From: Aliidiomarina soli
GTDB lineage: Bacteria > Pseudomonadota > Gammaproteobacteria > Enterobacterales > Alteromonadaceae
Direction: 5' to 3'
DNA length: 64,000 nt
NCBI RefSeq assembly: GCF_003986975.1
Contig: NZ_PIPO01000001.1
Location: forward strand, 682,001 to 746,000
Part shown: positions 54,188 through 61,158 of the stretch, piece by piece
Position numbering within the stretch: position 1 is the stretch's first letter
Layout: each line of letters opens with the position of its first letter
Notes under the pieces: generated by a model
What the model was told of the DNA's origin: nothing
Databases searched by the model: none
The model's input: the letters and a program-made list of their open reading frames with translations, nothing else
Translations under genes and position numbers: made by a program

Positions 54188-54534
54188 TCAAAATCCATGC
54201 TCATAAGTATAAATGAATGGTGCAGGAGTCAGCTTTTTGACCGATCCTCTGTTGCTTGGCGACACGCCCCATTCGCTGGAGAATAGATAGACTTTGCCCG
54301 CATTGGACAATTTGACCAACTCTCTAAATTCTGACACCGAGTGGAGTGGTCGCCACACGCCTTGGTATCTGACATATATAGCCCTTGTCTACCTTCCCTT
54401 TCATAGACAATGCGCTCAATGATATCGACTACTTCAACATGTGTAAATTTGTCAGATTTAGATCTCGATTCGAGAACCCACAGCAGCTCAGATGTGAGAA
54501 CTCTGTAGCGAAGATCACCCTCGGGCTGCAGCAT
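54188..54534 (-). pseudogene. Frameshifted hypothetical cassette gene
   Basis: The N-terminal frame (MLQPEGDLRYRVLTSELLWVLESRSKSDKFTHVEVVDIIERIVYEREGRQGLY) and a second frame (VRYQGVWRPLHSVSEFRELVKLSNAGKVYLFSSEWGV...FIYTYEHGF, stop at 54188) together make a plausible protein of about 115 residues. The switch falls near 54375 around GGGCTATATATG. If not frameshifted, the first frame runs on to 54229 with an atypical Cys-rich tail. No family recognised. Confidence 0.5.
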
Positions 54535-54548
54535 GAATCACCTTTTAG

Positions 54549-54603
54549 GTTTAACGTCTAAATCAGGTGCGCCGCAGGCGTCACCTGAATTTACTTGTTA
54601 TGT
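54549..54603 (-). repeat. Integron attC site
   Basis: Cores GTTTAAC and GTTATGT, 55 bp; arms AAATCAGGTG and TCACCTGAATTT pair with extrahelical bases, the classic attC structure. Overlaps the stop of the next gene. Confidence 0.9.
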
Positions 54604-55380
54604 TTCTTTTCTGTACACCCACCTTTTATCAATTAAATACCTATCGCCACACTCGCAGTCGATATAAGTATTCTCTTTTACCTTGTGCTGATCTACGTAA
54701 ATATCGTTCCCACAGTCACAGGTGATTTTCATCTGAATAGGTTTTACAAGTGGCTTTTCATCAATATAGTTCTCTACATAATATATTTTGCCACATTGCT
54801 CATTTAAGCATCTTATGTTCTTACCAATCTTTATTGTTTCTAGGTTGTGATATACGCTTTGCCCACAATCATGGCAATTAAAATGTGCTGCTATCCCCAT
54901 TCGGCTATCAAACGTACAATCTATGATTGGCTCTAGTTCCTTAACAAGCTTATCCAGATATCTCTTGAGCTTTGTTGATGCTTCGTGATACTCGGCTTGC
55001 TTGTTAAGGGTTGGCGTGTGCAAATAATATCCAATCTTGTTGTAATTTTTTTTTATATATTGAAGCGAAATTGTCTTATGGTCACCGGAAAATACAAGTT
55101 TCTTCGGATTTCCATTCTCATCTTCTTCATAAATATTTAGGTGGTAATCTTTATCAGCCTTAGGCTCCATTTCTAAAAGAAAATCAAAGACTCTCTTTGG
55201 GTGCCATTCAGAAAACTGGCTTTCTGGAACTACCTTTTTATAGTTCTTTAGTTTTGCATAGGCAATTGATTCAATGCACTGTCGTAGTTCAAGGCAAGCA
55301 TATCTGAAGCTAGCTTCATCATCATTCGACATGAGTGATTTGACCCTTTCTAGACAGTCTTTTTTATGGAAGCTGAGCAC
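54598..55380 (-). CDS. Zinc-ribbon protein of unknown function (cassette)
   Basis: 260 residues. The N-terminal helical domain (RYACLELRQCIESIAYAKLKNY, KRVFDFLLEMEP, ASTKLKRYLDKLVKELEPIID) is followed by two zinc ribbons: CHDCG with CLNEQCG (about 165-195) and CDCG with CECG (about 215-245). The layout of helical sensor-like part plus C-terminal zinc ribbons is seen in some accessory nucleic-acid-binding or defence proteins, but I recognise no named family. GTG start at 55380 behind AGGAGG is preferred over the ATG at 55398, which lies in the attC. A+T rich relative to the chromosome. Confidence 0.72.
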   Translation of the reverse strand: MLSFHKKDCLERVKSLMSNDDEASFRYACLELRQCIESIAYAKLKNYKKVVPESQFSEWHPKRVFDFLLEMEPKADKDYHLNIYEEDENGNPKKLVFSGDHKTISLQYIKKNYNKIGYYLHTPTLNKQAEYHEASTKLKRYLDKLVKELEPIIDCTFDSRMGIAAHFNCHDCGQSVYHNLETIKIGKNIRCLNEQCGKIYYVENYIDEKPLVKPIQMKITCDCGNDIYVDQHKVKENTYIDCECGDRYLIDKRWVYRKET

Positions 55381-55394
55381 TATTCCTCCTAGAA

Positions 55395-55528
55395 ACATAA
55401 CGCCCGCTTAAGTGGTGAGCAACGCAATACCGTGTTTCCGCACACCACCTAAATCACTAAAATCACTAAAATCAACGCATAGTAAAAATGCTACGCGTTG
55501 CGAATCCGTCTTAAAGCGTTTGTTAAAC
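55395..55528 (-). repeat. Long integron attC site
   Basis: Cores ACATAAC and GTTAAAC, 134 bp, VCR-like in length. Ends AACGCCCGCTTAA...TTAAAGCGTTTGTT pair; contains three tandem AAATCACTA units. Confidence 0.82.
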
Positions 55529-56626
55529 GTTTTTTTGCGAAAAATGTTCAACAACCTTCATTCCTACAACTGTATTTTTATGGTCAAAGAAGCCCAAGTA
55601 TTTTTTCAGATCTGACGTACCGCTACTGCTAAGAATCAATTTATTAACCATGGAACGAATGCCAAATTGGTTTACTAGTGTGTTTAGTGGCTGTCCTTTT
55701 ACAGCCATCTTAAGTACACCAATACCGGCTGTGAATGTAGGAGCATTAGAGTCTACGGAGCCAATTGTTGAATCAACGTACAAAGAGATAGATTGCAGAA
55801 TTTTGGAAAATTTATTCATGTCTTTGTAGCTGCCATCACTTAATGCTTGCTGATAGCAATTTAACCAATCTCTTAGCTCTTGGTACTCACTTCTTAATTG
55901 AAGAGCCACTTTAATCATATCACTCGCAGTATTTGACTCTTGTATTACTCTGATTGGCAATGGAAGCATGTTTACATTTAATGCATATAACTCACTACCA
56001 GCATTGTGTAATGAAGCTATAGAAGCTCTTTTCTCTGAAACTAGTCGGTTTAGTCTTAGCACTGAGTCTTCGTTTGAAACCATTATTCCAGCATCAGTAA
56101 AAAAACGCTTTCTCACAGGGTGCGGTGTATATCCTTTTTCATAAACAAACCCTCTAGCCAACATCCCTGCACCACCCCATAAAGTTTGGGATAAATAACC
56201 ATGAGGAGCATATCTATTTTGAAGAAAACCTATACGGTTTTCTTCATGATCTTTCTTCAAATCTGATGTTAGACTCAAACGGTCAATAAATTCGTCTCGT
56301 GGTCCTTGCAGTCTTTTATAGTCTACTAGAAAAGGATAAGATCGGATGACACCTTGAGATACAGCTTCTTGAAATGGATTACCTTCATGATTCCAAGCAT
56401 GGATAAAGTTTTCTTCAACTAAAATCTGATCACGTAAAATTATATCAGTAAGCAAATCAAACAGCGCTTCAGTATTAATGATGGCACTCAAGCTATCTTC
56501 GTAAGAATAACTGTCATTTTCTTTATCGATTGCTATGTAATGTGATTTGCTTTCATCAACACCTTTGGTTAATAGTTCACCAATATTTTGTAATGACCAA
56601 TTATCCGAAATTACACTTTGACTCAT
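55523..56626 (-). CDS. Hypothetical protein, unknown family (cassette)
   Basis: 367-residue soluble protein, mostly helical, without signal peptide or recognised motif. Features seen: an acidic N-terminus, PFLVDYKRLQGPRDEFIDRLSL, GGAGMLARGFVYEKGYTPHPVRKRFF, and a long helical C-terminal half (LNCYQQALSDGSYKDMNKFSKILQSISLYVDSTIGSVD). Codon usage is A+T rich. It ends within the attC at 55395 and starts 43 bases from the attC at 56670, so it is a complete large single-gene cassette. Confidence 0.7.
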   Translation of the reverse strand: MSQSVISDNWSLQNIGELLTKGVDESKSHYIAIDKENDSYSYEDSLSAIINTEALFDLLTDIILRDQILVEENFIHAWNHEGNPFQEAVSQGVIRSYPFLVDYKRLQGPRDEFIDRLSLTSDLKKDHEENRIGFLQNRYAPHGYLSQTLWGGAGMLARGFVYEKGYTPHPVRKRFFTDAGIMVSNEDSVLRLNRLVSEKRASIASLHNAGSELYALNVNMLPLPIRVIQESNTASDMIKVALQLRSEYQELRDWLNCYQQALSDGSYKDMNKFSKILQSISLYVDSTIGSVDSNAPTFTAGIGVLKMAVKGQPLNTLVNQFGIRSMVNKLILSSSGTSDLKKYLGFFDHKNTVVGMKVVEHFSQKNV

Positions 56627-56669
56627 TTGCGATCCTTTAAATACTACTGCTTCTGAAGCTGATAAAAAC

Positions 56670-56741
56670 GTTTAACGCCGTGCTCACCGGTAAATTTGGA
56701 GCGAAGCGGAGAATTTATCCGTGTGCAGCACTTTGTTAGAC
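56670..56741 (-). repeat. Integron attC site
   Basis: Cores GTTTAAC and GTTAGAC, 72 bp; body CACCGGTAAATTTGGAGC/GCGGAGAATTTATCCGTG pairs with bulged bases. Best-preserved site of the array. Confidence 0.92.
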
Positions 56742-56744
56742 CCC

Positions 56745-57620
56745 TTATAGTGAATCCTTGCGAGCCAACCACTGCGTATGCTCCCTAGAAAATGCGTTTT
56801 CGCTGTCAGCGATAAATTCCGCCAACTTCTCCTCAGAGTCGATTTGCTCTAGCTCACCCCTTACAACTCCAATTTCGTGAGCAGTCAACCCATATGCAGC
56901 CGCTAGCTCTTTAAACCGTTTCACCTGAATCCACGTTAAAGCCGAACCTGCTGCAACAACAAACACATCTGCAGGCCAATACCCAGAATCTGGGTAAGCT
57001 ACTCTTAAGATTAAAAACAAGACGGCGAAGGCTTGGCAGCCAATTAGAATAGAAAACCACAGTCTTCCTTTTTTACGATTCCAGGCAGATTTATTTGCAT
57101 ACCAAGAACGTTGCTCGTCAATTCTATATGTTCGATAGAAATCAATTCTTTGCTCCCAAGAAAGATTTCTTGTTTCGCACATCTTTTCGGTGATCTGCTC
57201 TTGCTCAGAAACCGTACCCCCCAAGTGTACTGCCAAGTCTTTATGTTCACTTAAGATGTTTTTTAGGCGCGCCCTAAACCGAGACTTCACGACTCGTACA
57301 TCAGGGGCATCTACATAGGGCTCACATCTCATCATAAAGCGCCAAGAGCTTGTTTTAACCGATTCAGCGACAGACCGAGCCCTATACCATGTATCTTCAT
57401 CTCGCCTAAGAAGCATCAATACAGAAAGGAATATAGATCCTATGACGAGCAATGCCGCCACAATTGCAGACCACTTTTCATTTATTCCATAGACACCCAA
57501 GCCAGCTGCCGCAATAAGAAGAAACGAATACACCCTAACGAAACCTAAGTATTGATTTTGGGCATCCATTGATGCCTTGTTTGTGGCGCAGTATAAGGCC
57601 GGATATTGCTTGTCTTCCAT
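56745..57620 (-). CDS. DUF4231 / SLATT_3-SLATT_1 membrane effector
   Basis: 291 residues in two SLATT modules. Residues 1-130 (SLATT_3): YPALYCATNKASMDAQNQYLGF, helices at about 28-48 and 52-70, then WYRARSVAESVKTSSWRFMMRCEPY. Residues 150-290 (SLATT_1): EQRIDFYRTYRIDEQRSWYANKSAWNRKKGRLWF, helices at about 190-212 and 218-235, QVKRFKELAAAYGLTAHEIGVVRGELE and AFSREHTQWLARKDS. SLATT proteins are predicted pore-forming effectors of nucleotide-signalling immune systems. It starts 1 base inside the TIR gene's stop (TGATG), so the pair is one cassette and one translational unit. Proposed role: membrane disruption on activation. Confidence 0.88.
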   Translation of the reverse strand: MEDKQYPALYCATNKASMDAQNQYLGFVRVYSFLLIAAAGLGVYGINEKWSAIVAALLVIGSIFLSVLMLLRRDEDTWYRARSVAESVKTSSWRFMMRCEPYVDAPDVRVVKSRFRARLKNILSEHKDLAVHLGGTVSEQEQITEKMCETRNLSWEQRIDFYRTYRIDEQRSWYANKSAWNRKKGRLWFSILIGCQAFAVLFLILRVAYPDSGYWPADVFVVAAGSALTWIQVKRFKELAAAYGLTAHEIGVVRGELEQIDSEEKLAEFIADSENAFSREHTQWLARKDSL

Positions 57621-58120
57621 CAGAGCCCCAGCTTCGTGTAGACAGAATTGTTGTATAATCTTGGACCTTTATCGCTTTGACTGCATCGATGGTACTCACT
57701 AGGAAAGTTATCTAACGCATACTGAATTATTTTGAGTTTAAACGGAATGTGGACCACATACTCATCACGAATTATTGGAGGACAATGATCTCCGTCTTGA
57801 CTTCGCTGTCCATTTAAATTGACAGCGATAATTGGTATGTCGAGATTCATGCATGTTTGAAGTTCCCAACGTACAAACCGATGCAAGTTCTTTGTCTTTT
57901 CTCCAACAAGAACTATGGCTTGCTTTGTACTCCCAAGTCTTTCTCTTAGTCTTCTCTTAACTGTATCCTCTCCCGCAGAATCTGTAAGTGGCTTCAAATC
58001 GTGAGCATCAAAGAAGTTGAACTCAATATTTTCGTTAGCCTTCCAACCGCGCATAAACCGGTATGCCCACATATCTTCATCGCCATCAAAAATGACGTAC
58101 GTCTTATTTCTATAGCTCAA
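57620..58120 (-). CDS. ThsB-like TIR (MTH538/DUF1863) signalling protein
   Basis: 166 residues of the TIR-like MTH538 fold: TYVIFDGDEDMWAYRFMRGWK, FNFFDAHDL, the helix VKRRLRERLGSTKQAIVLVGEKT, then FVRWELQTCMNLDIPIIAVNLNG with the conserved TIR glutamate at about residue 86 (W-E). Thoeris ThsB proteins have this domain and make a cyclic ADP-ribose type signal from NAD on infection. Here the usual ThsA partner is replaced by a SLATT membrane protein. The first gene of the cassette, 21 bases from the attC at 58141. Confidence 0.87.
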   Translation of the reverse strand: MSYRNKTYVIFDGDEDMWAYRFMRGWKANENIEFNFFDAHDLKPLTDSAGEDTVKRRLRERLGSTKQAIVLVGEKTKNLHRFVRWELQTCMNLDIPIIAVNLNGQRSQDGDHCPPIIRDEYVVHIPFKLKIIQYALDNFPSEYHRCSQSDKGPRLYNNSVYTKLGL

Positions 58121-58140
58121 TTTCTACCTCCGAAGAGTTG

Positions 58141-58188
58141 GTCTAACGCCGCATTCAGCGGCTCGTCCGCTGCAATGCATTGTTAAGC
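58141..58188 (-). repeat. Short integron attC site
   Basis: Cores GTCTAAC and GTTAAGC, 48 bp; CGCATTCAGCGG pairs with CCGCTGCAATGC leaving one extrahelical base. Its right half recurs at 34690. Confidence 0.85.
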
Positions 58189-58212
58189 AAGCAGCGATCA
58201 TCGATATCAGCT

Positions 58213-59544
58213 CTATTCATCGTCGTCCTTTGGTGACTCTCCAAAGGGCTTTGATGCACCTAAAGCTCTCTGTATCTCAGTTACGGGTTTCAAAGCGTCT
58301 AAAGCTCTCTGCATTTCAGCTGTTGGCTTCAATGCATCCAAAGCTCTCTGCATCTCGGCTGTGGGCTGCAGCGTATCCAAAGCACTCTGCATTTCAGCTG
58401 TGGGCTTCAACGCATCCAAAGCACTTTGCATTTCAGCTGTTGGCTTCAGCGCATCTAAGGCACTCTGCATCTCGGCCGTTGGCTTCAGCGCATCTAAGGC
58501 ACTCTGCATCTCGGCTGTGGGCTTCAGCGCATCTAAGGCACTCTGCATCTCGGCTGTTGGCTTCAGCGCATCTAAAGCACTCTGCATCTCGGCTGTGGGC
58601 TTCAGCGCATCTAAAGCACTCTGCATTTCAGCTGTTGGCTTCAATGCATCCAAAGCTCTCTGCATCTCTGCTGTGGGTTTCAGAGCATCCAAAGTTCTCT
58701 GCATTTCGGCTGCTGACCATGCAGATGCTAACGAAGATTCAACATAACGAGAAGCATCTACTGGAGGTAGTGATCTCTCCTCGGTTTCGATTTCTGAAAT
58801 TTCTTCGGGTGTCAGCTTTATTCTGGCTTTCACTTTGGTTGTTTCAACGAAATGCGTCAGGCCCTCAACTAAGTCCTCAAATATATAAACAACAGGGTCA
58901 TCTGTGATTTCAGCAAGCTCTGATCTTAAGAAACTGTTTAGAAAAAAGCGTCCGCCAAAGCTGGTTCCATAGTCTCCGTCTCGAGAAATTATCCATAGGC
59001 GCCGCTTCCCAGAAAAATTGCTTAGAACCTGTTCCCAAGTGATTTCATCACCGACCGGATCATTTCGCTTTCCAGGAGGGTTTCCTGTTTCTTTCCGTTC
59101 ACGGGCACGTTTAAGTTCGTCAGAGGTAGCTCTCACTGCTTTTGAAAATATGGGAGCCAAGGCCTTTGATACTTCATCCTTAGATTCAGCAACCTGAGCC
59201 ATGATTTCAAGTGTGTGAGCATCTATCTCAGCATTCACAGACTTTACCGATTTGCTGATATCTCTCATTTGACCAAGAATTTCTTGATTCTTGCCAGTTT
59301 CAGAGCCTGAAAAATGATCAGGTACATTAATACTGTGAAGCTTCAAGCCTTGACTCTTCGCCCGCATGAAATCTGCCGCAGCACTAAGCTTGTTTCGCTG
59401 AACCTCATCAACTATCTGCTGAGTGACAAAAATATAAGATGCTTGCTCAGATAAAGGTGCTAGTAGTTTACGGCCTTTATCAGTGCGATAAAGATCCAAG
59501 TATTTGTTGGCGTCAATCAAAAGCAGCGCATCTAAATCATGCAT
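58213..59544 (-). CDS. DUF4935 PIN-domain protein with twelve 13-residue C-terminal repeats
   Basis: 443 residues. Residues 1-235 form a PIN-like DUF4935 nuclease: Asp11 (LLLIDANKYLDLY), Glu47 (QQIVDEVQRN), the NDPVGDEITWEQVL block near 161-174 and Asp189/Asp191 (ISRDGDYG) are the expected acidic metal ligands. Residues 279-434 are twelve tandem copies of a 13-residue unit (AEMQSALDALKPT type), probably an amphipathic helical or coiled repeat; the tail is acidic. PIN proteins of this kind cut RNA and occur in toxin or defence contexts; the repeat tail is unusual. Complete cassette between attC 58141 and 59572. Confidence 0.85.
   Translation of the reverse strand: MHDLDALLLIDANKYLDLYRTDKGRKLLAPLSEQASYIFVTQQIVDEVQRNKLSAAADFMRAKSQGLKLHSINVPDHFSGSETGKNQEILGQMRDISKSVKSVNAEIDAHTLEIMAQVAESKDEVSKALAPIFSKAVRATSDELKRARERKETGNPPGKRNDPVGDEITWEQVLSNFSGKRRLWIISRDGDYGTSFGGRFFLNSFLRSELAEITDDPVVYIFEDLVEGLTHFVETTKVKARIKLTPEEISEIETEERSLPPVDASRYVESSLASAWSAAEMQRTLDALKPTAEMQRALDALKPTAEMQSALDALKPTAEMQSALDALKPTAEMQSALDALKPTAEMQSALDALKPTAEMQSALDALKPTAEMQSALDALKPTAEMQSALDTLQPTAEMQRALDALKPTAEMQRALDALKPVTEIQRALGASKPFGESPKDDDE
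58243..58710. repeat. Tandem array of twelve 39-bp units
   Basis: In-frame repeats inside the PIN gene. Six central units encode an identical protein sequence and differ only at a few silent bases; edge units diverge. Phase and coding frame are kept, so copy number can vary without breaking the gene. Confidence 0.93.
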
Positions 59545-59571
59545 CCAGTAATATTCCTATAACGTCAATAT

Positions 59572-59630
59572 GCTTAACGCGGAGCGCACCGGCGCACTTT
59601 AGTGCGTCCGAGTGACGCGAATTGTTATAT
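59572..59630 (-). repeat. Integron attC site
   Basis: Cores GCTTAAC and GTTATAT, 59 bp; arms CGCACCGGCGCAC...GTGCGTCCGAGTG pair with bulges. Confidence 0.82.
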
Positions 59631-59635
59631 TTTCC

Positions 59636-60046
59636 CTAGGAGGCCAGGAACCTGCGAAGATAGTGCTCAGTTTCCGCCTCATTCTCACATTTATATGTCT
59701 CACGAATAATTTCCCGCATTGTTCTGCCGGTATTTGGAATCTCTTGATCACCCTCAGCGAGATTAACGGAGTTCAAATCTTCTTGGGTTAACCCTTCGTT
59801 CGACATTGGGTTTATTGTCCAGATGTCTAAGGCATTGATGTGGGAACCATCAGAAAGCTCAAGCTTCTCAAGCAGTGGCTTTAAGGCCCTTGCTCCGCCT
59901 CCATACATTAACGCATACGAAAATCTTGGACTTATCTTCACGTCGATCTTAGGTTTGGAAGAGAAAAGGGTGATATCGCACCTCTGGCCGTTCAGCGCAC
60001 AATTCTCGAGCCGAGATAAAAGCCAAGATATTCTATCTTCGTCCAT
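59636..60046 (-). CDS. Hypothetical cassette protein
   Basis: 136-residue soluble protein, not recognised. N-terminal half is beta-rich and mixed charge (MDEDRISWLLSRLENCALNGQRCDITLFSSKPKIDVKISPRFSYALM), C-terminal helix acidic (RTMREIIRETYKCENEAETEHYLRRFL). Start at 60046 behind GAGGAG. First cassette of array 3, 18 bases from the leader D core. Confidence 0.6.
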   Translation of the reverse strand: MDEDRISWLLSRLENCALNGQRCDITLFSSKPKIDVKISPRFSYALMYGGGARALKPLLEKLELSDGSHINALDIWTINPMSNEGLTQEDLNSVNLAEGDQEIPNTGRTMREIIRETYKCENEAETEHYLRRFLAS

Positions 60047-60063
60047 AGTAGCGACTCCTCTAA

Positions 60064-60294
60064 ATATAACATTTGTATAGTGTACCAGCACACTTCCCCA
60101 GCTCGGGTTTTCGAGTACAAAAGGCAGCAGGTCATTGAAATAGCGAGAGGATTTTACTGAGGAGGCTCTTTCCCTTGGAAAACAATCTGAGCATGCTCGT
60201 GTTGCTTTTACGCTATGCCTGACATCCCTGGCTACGTTTTCTTATTGTATTGACCTTACAAGAGTTATTTTTACCAGGCAAGAACAAATGCGCC
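60064..60294 (-). repeat. attI-like leader, copy D
   Basis: About 230 bases conserved with copy B. On the minus strand it ends TGCTGGTACACTATACAAAT and the core GTTATAT (60070-60064). The plus strand carries TGAGGAGGCTCTTTCCCTTG and CTGACATCCCTGGCTACG. Beyond it, 60295-60360 has a TTTCCGGC/GCCGGAAA hairpin and no gene; the bcs-linked chromosomal genes follow. Confidence 0.65.
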
Positions 60295-60360
60295 CCCTTT
60301 CCGGCGCAATAGTGCCGGAAAGTTCATGACGCGTTAGCAACGTTGGGACGGGTTGGATGG

Positions 60361-61137
60361 TTAGCCGTACAGCCGCATCATTCGCGCTTCGACGATCATC
60401 AGCAGGCGCCAGGGTTCGATGGGTTTGGTGATGAATTCGTCGAAGGCGATGCTTAGGGCGGCGAGCTTGATGTCGACGGCGGTGTCGTTGGACATGAAGA
60501 GGATGGGTAGTTCTGCTAGTACTTCATGCTGACGTAGCAGCTGGCCGAATTCAAGGCCGGAGCATTTGGGCAGGTGGACGTCGGTAATCAACAGGCCGGC
60601 ATCGTTGTCGAGCAGGTATTGCAGCGCCTGTTCCGGGTCATCGGCGATGACCACGTTAAAGCCGCCACTTTTCAATACGGCACCATACAGATCGGCCTGT
60701 ACGGGCTCGTCTTCAAGCACGACAATAAGCCGTTGCGAGGGCTCGCTCTGGCCGCAGGCCTGACGTATTTTTTCAATTAACTGCGCGGTATTGAGCGGTG
60801 CCTGAAAGAAGAAACTGGCGCCGGCACGAACGGCGGCAAGACGTGATTTAAAGTCGCCACGTTCACTTAGCATGAAACAAGGCACTCCGGGGTTTTCTTC
60901 TTTAAACGACAGTAGCTCGTCACTGGCGCTGACTCGTTGCCTTTGGAAATCGAGGTCAATCAAAACCAGATCCGGTACTTGCTCAGAGCTTTGCTGTTGA
61001 AAGTCACTCAGACTGTCAGCGCAACGGGTTTGCAGACCTTCATCGTGCAGCGCGCCCCTGATCTCTGCCAGTGGCCCGTTGCCTTCGGTTAAAATCAGAC
61101 AATCTAGCTGCTTGTTATCAGGTGTTTGCGACTGCAT
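60361..61137 (-). CDS. Double-receiver response regulator linked to the cellulose locus
   Basis: 258 residues consisting of two REC domains and no output domain. REC1 (about 10-125) has Asp56 in VLIDLDFQ; REC2 (about 138-255) has VVLEDEPVQADLY, the phospho-Asp in LLITDVHLPKCSG and the lysine in FITKPIEP. Output-less regulators act by protein contact, often in phosphorelays. It lies 21 bases downstream of bcsG on the same strand, so it may regulate or be made with the cellulose machinery. Confidence 0.85.
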   Translation of the reverse strand: MQSQTPDNKQLDCLILTEGNGPLAEIRGALHDEGLQTRCADSLSDFQQQSSEQVPDLVLIDLDFQRQRVSASDELLSFKEENPGVPCFMLSERGDFKSRLAAVRAGASFFFQAPLNTAQLIEKIRQACGQSEPSQRLIVVLEDEPVQADLYGAVLKSGGFNVVIADDPEQALQYLLDNDAGLLITDVHLPKCSGLEFGQLLRQHEVLAELPILFMSNDTAVDIKLAALSIAFDEFITKPIEPWRLLMIVEARMMRLYG

Positions 61138-61158
61138 TATGCGAACTCCCTTAGTTGC

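Noticed and set aside
58243-58710. Regular 39-bp repeats as a CRISPR array, and the long plus-strand frames through them
   Set aside because: There are no unique spacers; the repeats are contiguous and keep the minus-strand PIN reading frame. Plus-strand frames arise because the unit is a multiple of three.
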